Shown: piece after piece, positions 24,000-34,645 of the stretch
How positions within the stretch are numbered: position 1 is the first letter of the stretch
Layout: every line of letters begins with the position of its first letter
Assembly (NCBI GenBank): GCA_947561395.2
Contig: OX387182.1
Span: 6,806,595 to 6,870,594, forward strand
Source: Buxus sempervirens
Lineage: Eukaryota; Streptophyta; Magnoliopsida; Buxales; Buxaceae
DNA: 64,000 nucleotides
Reading direction: 5' to 3'
Translations under genes and position numbers: made by a program
The notes under the pieces: generated by a model
Told to the model about the DNA's origin: nothing
What the model saw: only the letters and a program-made list of their open reading frames with translations
Database searches by the model: none

Positions 24000-25740
24000 T
24001 ATCCTTGATAAGTGTAAGACATGAATACCATGTGAGAATTCACGACTCAAATAATCAGGAAGAAAATTACTTTCACCTTTGATGTATTCAATTGCAAAGT
24101 CAAAAATTGAAAGTAATGTCTCCTATCGAACAAAGAGCTATTTAGACGCTAAGTTTTTTACATCCTTTTTAAGGACATGTTTGACCGCCTTCCAATTAAT
24201 TCTTAATACAAATTGCTGATTGAACAAATCACTTTGAAATTTAGTAATACATAAAATTATTGAAAGGATTTCCTTCTTAATTGTTGAATAATTCTTTTGA
24301 TTATCATTCCAATGACCTTAAGTAAATTTGACTAATTGTTCTTTATTGTTGATTAATTGTTTAAGGATATTGCCATAACCTAGATCAAATGCATCAGTTT
24401 CAACAAATTTTTTTTGCATCAGGATTAGCAATTTTGAGACAAGGCAAATGTTTTACCTTCTATTTAATATTTTTTATTGCTTTTGTATAAAGTTCATTCC
24501 AAGCCAGAGGATCATTCTTTAGTCTTTGTGTCAATAATTTTATATCTTGAGCAAGGTTTTTATAAAACTCTGCAAACTAATTTAAACATCCTAGAAATCT
24601 TTGAAGTTGTCTTTTATCCTTAATTTTATGAGGAAACTTATCAGAAAATTGGATAACTCTATCAATTGGTATAATTGTATTTCTAAAGATTTTGAATCCT
24701 AGAAAATTTTATCTTTGTTTGAAAAAACTTGATTTTTTTTTAGAAACTACTAGGCCATTGTATTTTAAAGTTTTGAAAAAAAAAAAAAAAACTATCTAAG
24801 TGTTTCCAATGTTGATCTATGGAATTTGAAAATTTAAAGACATAATCTATATATACGATGATAAAAGAAGTAAAAGAATTAGAAATTTCATACATTATTT
24901 TTTGAAATTCAGAAGGGGAATTTTTAACGAATTCAGATCATCTAAGGTTGAGCCCATAAATTGGCTCAACCGTAGCCAATTGTTGTTTGCCAAGTAGGCA
25001 AGCAACAGTCCCTCTCTTTTCTCTCTCTTGCATGGAAAACGAAAAAGTGATTTTCACTTTTTCAGGGAGTGTTGCTTGCCTACTTGGCAAGCAACAATTG
25101 GCTATGATTGAGCCAATTTACGGGCTCAACCGTAGATGATCTGAATCCATTTTTAACTCTTAAAGGCATTACATTTCATCTTTGATTTGAATTTGCCAGA
25201 ATTCACTTGTCTTATCAAATTTTGAGAAAATATTTGCATTACAAAGTCTATTTAAAAGATCTTGTTTATTAGGAAGAGGATCTCCAATCCATTGAACTTT
25301 ATTAAGACGTATGTAATCTATAACTGATATGGGAACACCTCTTTCTAACTCAGAAGCTTGTTCTACATAGAATGCAGAGCAGCTCCATGGAAAAGAACTC
25401 TTTTGAATTAAAATTTTCTTTAATAAATCTTGGATTTCATTTTTGCATAATTCTAGAAATCTAGCATTCATTTGGACTGAATCAGCTATTTCTAGAATTA
25501 TGCAAAAATGAATTATAGATTTCTAGAATTGTGCAAAAATGAAATCCAAGATTTAATCAATCAGAAAAATCTGCAGTTTTGTAATTAATTGAGAGCATCA
25601 ATGATCAATTATGAGATACATTTGAAATCACAAATGGCTCCCTTCATCACATCTGAATTTATTTTTGTATAAAATTCAGAAATTAAGAATAAACAAAGTC
25701 TAACCCAGGAATTCTTATTGCATAAACTCCATTCATATAT
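24000..25740 (-). mobile_element. Endogenous pararetrovirus (Caulimoviridae-like) RT-RNase H relic, broken
   Basis: Minus-strand reading shows reverse transcriptase words such as DPLPNKQDLLNRL and NIFSKFD...FWQIQI. Further on there is a QRFLG-type connection region, and near 24060 an RNase H end reading EYIKGESN. The PLPNK / FSKFD / GFWQIQI style fits Caulimoviridae better than Ty3 elements. No coat or movement protein region was recognised. The copy is broken at several places and is not functional. It is interrupted by a 220-bp MITE (24929-25148) and ends near 25425-25560 in a small inverted rearrangement. AT-rich sequence at 23430-24000 is its likely intergenic region, leading into the foldback at 22.1-23.4 kb. 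Old integration. Confidence 0.8.
24929..25148. mobile_element. Mutator-like MITE, 220 bp, nested in the pararetrovirus relic
   Basis: Terminal inverted repeats of about 85 bp: left GAATTCAGATCATCTAAGG and right (reverse complement) GGATTCAGATCATCTACGG, continuing through GGTTGAGCCC, AAATTGGCTCAA and GCCAAGTAGGCAAGCAACA. The flanking 9-bp duplication is ATTTTTAAC at 24920-24928 and 25149-25157. A 9-bp duplication with long arms indicates a Mutator-type origin. It has no coding content. Confidence 0.85.
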
Positions 25741-27178
25741 ATGTATACATACGTATGTCTATAATTCTTGTTATACATAACAAGATCAATCCTTCACATA
25801 AGCTTTTAAACATACTTTATGAGGCTTATTTAAATTAAATTAGATTGCATCAGCTTGAAGGACTAGATTATCATGTTCTCGCTTCATATGCATGACAAAA
25901 AGGACATGTCTTACTAGGCAACTAGCTCTGGTGAAAAAAATTTAAATACCATTCAAATATCTTTTTAATATGCAAAGGTTAGTGAAATGTTGAGCATTTT
26001 TTTGAGATTCAACCAACCGTTTCCTTAGATGAATCTGATATGGTTCTTCAAGGGGGCCAGAATATGTTTATTCGATAAGTAGGATAGAAATAGGTTGGAG
26101 AGTCCTGAATTAATCCAATATAATTTATTTGTCTACAACAAAAAAGAAAAAAAAGGTGTTTCTGAATTGTCTTATCCTTCATAATTCCTCTGATTAAAAT
26201 TTTTAATTCAAAACCTGATCACTTAATTTTTAGATAAAATTCTTGTTAAAATTTCAATTAATAAATAAAAAATCTTAATCAATAGATATTTCGACCCATC
26301 TCTTTTAATAAGATTCAAAACAATTTCAATCAATTAAGTACTAAATTGTCTCGAAAGTACAAATAATTAACCAAATTGTGTCTCAAAATTAACTCTCAGT
26401 ACCTAAAATTTGTGTTCAAAGGCCTTTGAATTATGATGATCAAATGGAGGATTTTGGGTTGGTGGGATGTGGGTTGTGGAGGTGTGGCTGACTTTAAGTC
26501 ATCATAAATGACAATAAAATTATGAAATGCAATCTCCATTTTCCATAGAGAAACTAATAAAAAGGCTGTTAGGCCAACATGGACAACATTTACAATTCCA
26601 CATTAACCAAAGAAGCAACTGAGAGAGTCCTGGAGATACTTGCTGTTTCCCAACAGACATCCTACAAAAGGCCTTCCAACTTCTTTCACGACACGAACAA
26701 ATTATTGATTAGATGATTATATTCCTCTCATCTTGTCATCTATATATAAACATTACAGCAGCATGAACTTGGAATAAATATTCCCAACCACCAAACATAG
26801 AGAGAACTGATATCTCCATTTGCACTAATGAAAAATGTAATGCAATATTCTCATGTATATATATTGAACTTCCTCTCTTCCCCAATTGTCAACCTGCTTA
26901 AATGATGATAACCATCTGATCTGTTACATGCATCTCCAATATTATAACAAGTAACTAAAATATAGAAATCTATAAATTAAAGGGGCATACTCATCCAATC
27001 AAGTTTGATTATGGAATATTGTATTCCCTTAATTCTTTTATGGTGAGCAATTTTCAGACAGAAGACATGAATCAAGCCGCGTTTGATGAAGTCAAACATG
27101 GAAGGTCAATCTACCATGTGCATTTGCTCTATAAACTATGAAGGAAGCATACCTTGTAATGGTCATCAATTATACTCC

Positions 27179-27222
<44 letters not shown>

Positions 27223-28330
27223 TAATTCCCATAAGATGGAAGAGTTAGAAGACAAATATTTGTGTTGGAATATAATCAAATGGTTATATTTGACATTGTG
27301 TTTATACTACTATATATGTTTGATACATTGATCCTCTTGCCGGTTGGTTCTCTAAAATAAATCAAACAGGGCAGGGATGCTTCAAACAGATTGCTGGCAT
27401 GAAGAATATGCAGTCCCCCATTGAGATTCATATTGACTTCATAACAAACAGCAAGACATGCAGTTCTAAGAAGCTCCCTTATTGTATTTGGCATTGTAGT
27501 GCTTGAAATTAAATTATCCTAATAACATAATGTAATGACTTTCTTACTGCAATTCTCACATCCAAGGGACATTTTTTGAGAAAGAAAATAAGGGTAATTA
27601 AAATGGTCATTTGAATAAGAGGCCACATTGAGAGACAGGAAAAACAGATTAAATTGAAAACCCAGTGGACCAAATCAAAAGATTTCAGTTTGGCTTGGTT
27701 TAGGATTAAACCAAAGCGAGTTAGACCCCACACACAAAAAATTTTACAATTTGGTTTTAGTCTTGGTTTCTACCTGGGTTTCAGTTTGGTTCACTGTAAT
27801 TTGGTCAGTTCTTGGTTGAAAGACTAAACTGAACCAAACCGACTCTATAACACACCTCATCTTTGAAGTACAGCACAAAAAAAAATGAAAATCATTGTAG
27901 AAATTTGTAGACTCATCAGAAGGCAGGCCAAGAAGGAAAGTGAAAGTTTAATAAATTAGGAGTCCTTCCTCTCTCTTTCCCACCCTCTCATGTCTCCATC
28001 TGGGCTCTTAAATGACATGGGGAACTGCGTGACAAAACCGCTCCTACTTCCTACTTTAAATACCTCACAAGATTTTTCACTTCTCTTTCAAATTTCTTCT
28101 TCTATTGGACATAGCTTTCTTCAAATGACAAATGTGTCCTCTCACAGCTAAAGAATAACCAGATAATGTTCAGATAATGTAAGATCTGAGAGAATCAGTT
28201 CCCAGCAGCTCCAATCCATCTATGAAGAGCCAAAACCAAGAGGCCAAAGAACCAAACAAATTTCAAATAAAAGCCAAAGAATATTAACAACTTAGCAAAG
28301 ACAACGACACAGGCAGGTGTAGCTTTTAAA
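25741..28330. other. Intergenic DNA, no gene recognised
   Basis: AT-rich sequence with a compound (CT)n(AT)n microsatellite at 27178-27222. A low-complexity GGTTTGGTT/AACCAAACC-rich stretch covers about 27640-27845 and can partly fold back. Open frames at 25169-27733 other than the viral one show no family signature. Confidence 0.45.
27178..27222. repeat. (CT)n(AT)n microsatellite
   Basis: About 11 CT units are followed directly by about 11 AT units. It is simple sequence and likely length-polymorphic. Confidence 0.9.
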
Positions 28331-28333
28331 ATT

Positions 28334-28734
28334 GGGGAAATTAAATACCTTTTGAAAATAATTAAAATTCAGTCGGAAATGTTCTGAGTTTTAACTTTAG
28401 AAAACTTTTATCAAAATAATTAAATTTTAGTTACATTTTATTATTGCATACAAATTCTTCCAAAAATGCCCTTATTCCACTTACTCAATCACATGACTTG
28501 TACAATATCACTGAATACTAATTTATATAAGTTATTTGAGTGATATAAAGGCATTTTTGGAAGATTTGAGTGAGTGGTATAAGGGTATTCTTGGAAGAGT
28601 TGGTTTGTAGTAGTAAATTTTCACCAAAATTTAATTATTTTGATAAAGATTTTCTAGAAGTTAAATCTCAGAAAATTTTGGACTCAATTTTAATTATTTT
28701 AAAAAGGTATAACTAAAAATTGATTTTTAATAAT
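28334..28734. mobile_element. MITE family M copy A (Mutator-like, foldback)
   Basis: Starts GGGGAAATTAAATACC and ends with the inverse of a TTTTTAGTTATACCTTTTT-like arm. The arms continue with AAAATAATTAAAATTCAGTC / its complement. Inside are the family's words CTTCCAAAAATGCCCTTA and, inverted, a GGCATTTTTGGAAG block. Similar copies lie at 34290, 62042 and 63475, two of which have clean 9-bp duplications. The exact ends of this copy are approximate. Confidence 0.6.
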
Positions 28735-29007
28735 GGTTTGAGGGATTGAAAACTACCACAAAGCGATACTTAACAAAAGTAGCATGGTATTCAATGGAGG
28801 GTATTGAATGCCATTGAAGTATACAAGAACTTCAATTAAATATACATGAGAGACCCCACTTTGCTCATCTTTCTCCATTCCCTTTTCACCTCCCTTTAAA
28901 TTCTCCCTCCTGCACCCTTTCTGATCCCTATTAATGCCACACAAGCGAAACACAAAAGCCATTTAAAACCCTCTTCACAACAAGTGTGCTTAGGAGATCC
29001 AGACAGA

Positions 29008-29697
29008 ATGGGCAAGAAGATGAGGTTCCCCTCTCTCTTCAAGAGCAAAGAAATTACAAGGCCTTCTTCTTCATGGTCATGGCCTTCTTGTACGCAAGCA
29101 AGGACCGTCTCCTTCCGAGCCGGGGATGACATGGTCAAGACCATAAACTCGGTTTACTTTGATGCCGCCGAGATGGTCACAACACCGGAATCATGGTTTA
29201 CGAACTCATCGGAGTCTCCGAGCTTCTCGACGGCGTCGGAGGAGTCCGGAGGGGAGTCTCTAGAGACGGTCATTCGTGGGTTGCGGTCGGACCGGCTGTT
29301 CTTCGAACCAGGTGACACGAATTCGATCTTGGAGGAGGCCAAGGCAGGTGGGTTTCCCTTCAAGGAGAGTGTAGTTCTGGCCATGGAGTCTGAGGATCCG
29401 TACATGGACTTCCGAAGGTCTATGGAGGAGATGGTGGAGGCTCATGGTTTGAAGGACTGGGATTGTCTGGAGGAGTTACTGGGATGGTATCTAAAAGTTA
29501 ATGGGAAGAAGACTCATGGGTTTATTGTTGTTGCTTTTGTTGATTTGCTTGTTGCCATTGCTTCTTCTTCTGAAACTTGTTTTTCTTCTTCTTCTTCTTC
29601 TTGTGCTTCTTCTTCTTCTCATTATTTGTCCTTATTACAAAATCAGAAAGAAGAAGAAGAAGAAGAAGAAGACAAAGGTTCATGTTTAGAAATATGA
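29008..29697 (+). CDS. OFP: OVATE family protein (OFP13/15/16/18-like)
   Basis: Intronless, 229 residues. The start ATG at 29008 is chosen because MGKKMRFPSLF is the usual N-terminus of this OFP group; an ATG 24 bases upstream is in frame but adds unmatched residues. The OVATE domain is at 121-182, with the hallmark SEDPYMDFRRSMEEMVEAHG followed by the LEELLGWYL and HGFIVVAFVDLL helices. OFPs are plant-only nuclear or cytoplasmic repressors. They bind TALE homeodomain and TONNEAU-type proteins and shape organs and cell division planes. After the domain comes a Ser-rich tract (187-204) and an Asp/Glu-rich tail (215-222), coded by TTC/TTCTT and GAAGAA microsatellites, so tail length may vary. 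It is convergent with a second OFP 7.2 kb away. Confidence 0.93.
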   Translation: MGKKMRFPSLFKSKEITRPSSSWSWPSCTQARTVSFRAGDDMVKTINSVYFDAAEMVTTPESWFTNSSESPSFSTASEESGGESLETVIRGLRSDRLFFEPGDTNSILEEAKAGGFPFKESVVLAMESEDPYMDFRRSMEEMVEAHGLKDWDCLEELLGWYLKVNGKKTHGFIVVAFVDLLVAIASSSETCFSSSSSSCASSSSHYLSLLQNQKEEEEEEEDKGSCLEI

Positions 29698-31406
29698 TTC
29701 AAAGGAAAGATGGGTAAATCTTAGTTTCCCATGTACCATTTTGATGTATACTAGTAGGTTTGAAAAGGATAGTACAATTTAACATTAATGGCTACACAAG
29801 ATCTCCCTTTCTCTATCTTCCCTCTCTGTGTGTGTATCTGTGTGTGAGAGAGAGAGAGAGAGAGCATGTGCACGCACATGCATGCACATGTGTGGTAGGT
29901 TGCACGTGTTATCTCACCTGTAAGCAGGCATAATTGTTTCATACACATATCATTAAGCATAAGCATGGAATTGAAAATTCAATCCTCCATTAATGGAGTA
30001 GTAGTAACATATTTTTGGCAAAATTACTGTGGAAGAAACATGATTGCTCCACCATGGCCTACTGAAATTGGACTGTCACAATCTTTTGGTAGTTTCAGAA
30101 AATCTTCAGTATGTTCCTAAAAACCCTGCATTCATATCATCCCCATCAACCATTTCTCCCTCTTTCTGTATATGCATATCGAATATTATATATGTAGACA
30201 AGCAAATAAATAAACACCTGCAACAACTGCTAAGTGAGGAAAAGACATTCCACGCTTGTATTCCTCATAAATAGAGAGTGAATGCAGGACTGCAACCTAA
30301 TGAAAATCATTTATTTGATTCTTGAAGGTGTTTGAAGGGTAAAAGCTCATGGAAATCATCACAGCAAGTATCAATAAAACATTTAACGTTTACTTAAGCT
30401 TAATCAAAATTTTGATTAGAATTAGCAATCACCCTCTTGGGTTTAATTAATTGCAAGCGAGTTCAGCCTTGACGACATGATTCATTGTTACTTTCATGGT
30501 ATATGAAAATCTGCAACTGGTTTTGAATTGACAAATAACTAACATGTAGTCAAAATATCAATGGCATGACTCATTACCCATTTAGTTGTGTGGATCTTCC
30601 ATTAATGGTGATTATTCTAATCAGTCTTAAAAGTCTTAAACCCTTGTTTATCTTTGAACTTATCGTTTTCTCTTCCTCTACCCTTATGTATAAACGAAAA
30701 GGTTTTCGGCTATGGCCAAGTAACCCCACATGAAGATGTTTGTGTTACCGTTGGAGTAAATAACAATCCAAAAATAGAAAAGACAAAAAATTTTCCTCCC
30801 GTCAACGCTCATCGTTTGAGGCTAGCTTCTTGGCTTCTGCACCAGATCAAGAGTCTTGTCTCTGAGATGAAGCTTCTACACCTTGTGGCAGTGGCCTTTT
30901 TAAACTAGAAGCTCACATTAAACAAGGCAGATAAACTAGTTTAATTAATAGTAGTTGGGGTTGGGCCTGCAATAATTTTGATTATAGAAATCTGGTGATT
31001 ACATCATTAAAGTTGTTTTGTTGCTTAATTTTGTTTACTTGTTTCTTCATCTTGACACAGGATAATAATGGTTGTTAGGCCCCGGGAATTAAATAAGGGC
31101 CGGAATTTCTTGCTGTTTTCTCTCTTTTGATTTTCAATCCCCATTTAATAAAGACTTGGGAATTGCAAGTCTTTAGAAAAAAGATTTCCTTCTTATCAAG
31201 GAAATGATGCAAACAAGGTTAGACATTTTTGGTATTCAATCAAAATTTATTATTCCATATTGAATCAATGGTTCTGGTAATTGAAGTTTTAACACAGATC
31301 AATGCAATGCCACCTAGCATATAATAAAGTATAATATATACCCAAGAAAAACCCTAATATCAACAAATCATGATCATCAAAGTAATTTTTTTCAATATAT
31401 TATTAA

Positions 31407-32058
31407 ATTATTTCTCAAGAGACAGAACAAACAAACCCTCTAACCCTTCTCTCCCTAGGCATCTTCTAATTAAGACCTTGTAGGAACTCAATACATGGGT
31501 TTTATAACATGAACTAAACCCAATATGAAAGGAGGTTTGTGTTATAGGCATTAGCAAATTAATGACCCATTTAATGAGATTCTACTTTTCCAATATTTCC
31601 TTACTTGAGAAAATTCAAATTTGAAACACCAAACAAGAGAGTTTATCTGGACCCTTTTTTTTTCAATTTCTCTTGGCTCAGTGTGGTTTTGACATTAAAT
31701 GCTTTTGTATCAAACAACTCTAATTAGTAAATTATTTCTCAAGCTGGCCAGTACAAACAAACCCTTTAGCCCTTCTCTCCCTAGGCATCTTCATGTCAAA
31801 AACATTTTAGGAAATCAATACAGGGGTTTTATAACATCAACTGAACCCAATTTGCAAGGAGATTTGTGTTTATGCATGGACAAAAATTAATGGTCCATTT
31901 AATGAGATTCTACTTATTCCAAGATTTCTTTCCTTGAGAAATTTCAAATTTGAAACACCAAACAAGATAGTACATGTCTATCTAGAGTTTAATTTTTTTG
32001 TCAATTTCTCTTGGGTCAGTGTGGTATTGGCATTAAGTGCTGTTGCATCAAACAACTC
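31407..32058. repeat. Tandem duplication, two units, period about 324 bp
   Basis: ATTATTTCTCAAG begins both units (31407 and 31731). The units share, in order, CCTTCTCTCCCTAGGCATC, GGGTTTTATAACAT, TTTAATGAGATTCTACTT, CAAATTTGAAACACCAAAC and CAAACAACTCTA. They differ at many sites, so the duplication is not recent. Confidence 0.85.
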
Positions 32059-32767
32059 TACCACAGACTGTGAATGGCCTGCAGAAGATGCCATACCATA
32101 TTTATTAATATTCTTTGGGCTTTAGCTGTCGAATTAGTTTGTATTGTTGAATTTATTTGGTTTTTTCTTTCTAAGGCGGGAAAATTACTGAAGGGGCGCT
32201 GTAAGAATTTCAAAAAGAAAAATAAAAATTTTTAACCATCTACTTGTGTCCAATTTTGATACTTATAGAGCTTAAACTACTCGGATACAAGCCATTACAT
32301 ATGTTGTCGATCAACAACTCTTCAATTGGACAGTTTCTTTGTTTGTTTTAAAGCCCTCTTATCATGCCAAGTGTAGGCTTAAACACATACACACATATAA
32401 TGTTTTTAATTCAGATTATCTTTAAACTCATCCAATTACAATTTTTTATCACGTATAATTTTATATGTATTATACAAAACTATTTGAGTAGACCAACAAA
32501 AGACTAGTTAGTTAAGGGTGGGCTTTGGAGATAGCAAATTAAAACTGCTCCCAATTCTGTTGTGGGTTGTATCTATCAATACTGTTAGTAAAGTCAGCCT
32601 TGGGGAATATTCTTTAGGATCGTGGCCTTCTTTTTCCTTTCCTTAAATACCCTCCTCAAATTAATAAATCAATAAGTATTCATCCCCCAAATATCCTCAC
32701 GTCCTTGCACATTCAAACCTAATCGAAACCACCCATTCAAACATTTTTAACTTATCAAGTAACCAAT

Positions 32768-33190
32768 GTGTTTATCTATACCATATATAACAGAAGGCGT
32801 CTCCTTGGGAATTGCGCCAACCAAAATGTGTTGACTTTCTAAAACATCCGTTATACATCATACTGTGAAGATTCATTAATAAAAAAGGTATACTTTTTTT
32901 ACTAGCCGCTGGCAAAACCGTTGGCAAAAACTTTTGCCGGTAGCATCTACAGGGGTGCGACTCTTAACCCCCGGCAAAGCTTTTGCCGGTGGCTATACGC
33001 TTTTACCGATGGTTTTAAAACCGCCAGCAAAAGTGTCATATTTTGTAGTGGTACAATAGTAAAAACAGCCTCAATTTTTCTAGAATTTAATAATCAGTTG
33101 CAAAACTGTTCCCTTCCTGTCTACGTATAGTATTATCGTTCTCTTTATCCATACGTACAGTATTACACGTGCACCCGGGTAGTCTTTTAA
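32768..33190 (+). mobile_element. Helitron-like non-autonomous element (copy 2), with nested insertion
   Basis: Begins TCTATACCATATATAA, as copy 3 at 56503 begins TCTATACTATACTATATA. Both continue through GATTTATTAATAAAAAAG-like, AATAATCAGTT, AAAACTGTT and TTACACGTGCA-like blocks. A TC...TATA start is common in plant Helitrons. No target duplication is seen, also as expected. The 3' CTRR end and hairpin could not be placed with confidence. A 160-bp CACTA-like MITE is inserted at 32891-33050. Confidence 0.5.
32891..33050. mobile_element. CACTA-like MITE, 160 bp, nested in the Helitron-like copy
   Basis: The right end, reverse-complemented, starts CACTACAAAATATGACAC. The left end TACTTTTTTTACTAGCC is degenerate. 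The flanking 3-bp duplication is GTA (32888-32890 and 33051-33053), as for CACTA elements. Direct and inverted copies of CTTTTGCCGGTRGC lie inside, like the sub-terminal repeats of CACTA transposons. Compared with the other Helitron-like copies, the host sequence resumes on both sides of it. Confidence 0.65.
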
Positions 33191-34289
33191 AAACCATCAC
33201 CCAAAAGGATCCCAAATTAACCACCTATATCAACATGGAGTAGCGCACGTGACTCCCATACTATTAAATATAAAGTAACAAAAACATTTTCTCACACGAG
33301 ACAGCATTTATTATTATTTTTTTTGTAAAAACTATTTTATATTAAAATTTTAGTTTAGGGGCGAGTAGTAAACTCAATTCAATAGTTGGGAGAGGTGTAG
33401 GTTACTCGTTTAACTCCTCATACAGCCATATCTAGCTAAAGGAGGCTATGGCAATACGGTAATATTGAGAAATGGGGGGAAATTAAATTCATTTTGCCAT
33501 GCAACCAACTACCACTGACACATTATCCTGAAATTTGAACCACATAGAGAGGCTTATGGACCAGAAACTCAAGTCATTTTTGGACCACCATCATAACTCC
33601 AAATCTAAAATTTGTATTTGTTACAAGTCATAGTGCTTCGTGAATATAGGACCATATGTCTCGTGTACCATGTGATGGTGGACCCACTGATAGTTATGGA
33701 GATCTGTTTCTTGCTAGTTATGAAGTTCACAAGCTGGGCTGAGAGGATTCTTTGTCACGTACGTGATTTACAGTAGGAAAATCCTTATGAGCTGGGGTGA
33801 CCCAATGGACATCCCACTGCCTTACTGAATCCATGGGCTTTTAGATGAAGCCCAAAATGAATGCTGAGTTGATATTGAGTTCGGTGCCGGCCCATGTTAA
33901 GCCCGTTGTGTTATGGTTTGTATGGCAGTGTCTATGGAAAAGAACACATGAAATATTTTTCGTAGTAAAAAAACTAATTAAGAAATTAGCCCATGACCAT
34001 TGAGAAGAAAAATTCAAGAGCAATTTACGGTCTGTTTGTGTGAATCAGAGAATTTCAAATCTACATATTTCGGAATATACTCTATTTTGGAAAAATTACC
34101 TTTCAGGCGCATTTTTTTCGTATGAACCAATCACACAAATTTTAATAGAATATTCATTTCTGTTTAATTCCTGTAGATTATGTGTAACCAAACAAACCCT
34201 ACCTGCAGGAGCCATGGATGCACTAGAAACACCTAGAAATAGAAATTTTTGTACGAAATCTCCAGGGACAATCTTGAACCCGGATTTTT

Positions 34290-34645
34290 GGAGAAATTGG
34301 TTTTTAGTGATACTTTTTAACAATATTAAATCACCTAAATCTTGGTAATTTGAAAGTAGTGATATTTTTTTTTAAAAAACAATTGATAATTAATTTGATT
34401 TTATTGTTCATAAAATATTTCTTCTAAAAATGCCCTCAAGAGACTTATAAACAATTTGTGTGTTATCATCTTTAATGAGGTTAAGAAGTCATCTAGGGGC
34501 ATTTTTGGAATAAATTTTTTATGAATAATAAAATGACACCTATTCATAATTATTTTAAAAATATTATTAATTTTCAATTCCCAAGAATTAGATGATTGAA
34601 TATGGGTTATGTTTTAAAAATATCACTAAAAACTAATTTTCCTCC
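34290..34645. mobile_element. MITE family M copy B
   Basis: Left arm GGAGAAATTGGTTTTTAGTG and right arm, reverse-complemented, GGAGGAAAATTAGTTTTTAG followed by TGATATTTTT. Inside are AAAAATGCCCTCAAGAG and, inverted, a GGGGCATTTTTGG block as in the other copies. The flanking 9-bp repeat is only partly preserved (GGATTTTTG / TGATTTTCA). Confidence 0.65.

Noticed and set aside
25169-25471. 100-codon minus-strand frame as a possible host gene
   Set aside because: Its text is pararetrovirus reverse transcriptase and it is part of the broken viral relic.
30654-30908. 84-codon plus-strand frame between the OFP genes
   Set aside because: No recognised domain, no conserved motif and no promoter or splice context. 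Treated as chance.
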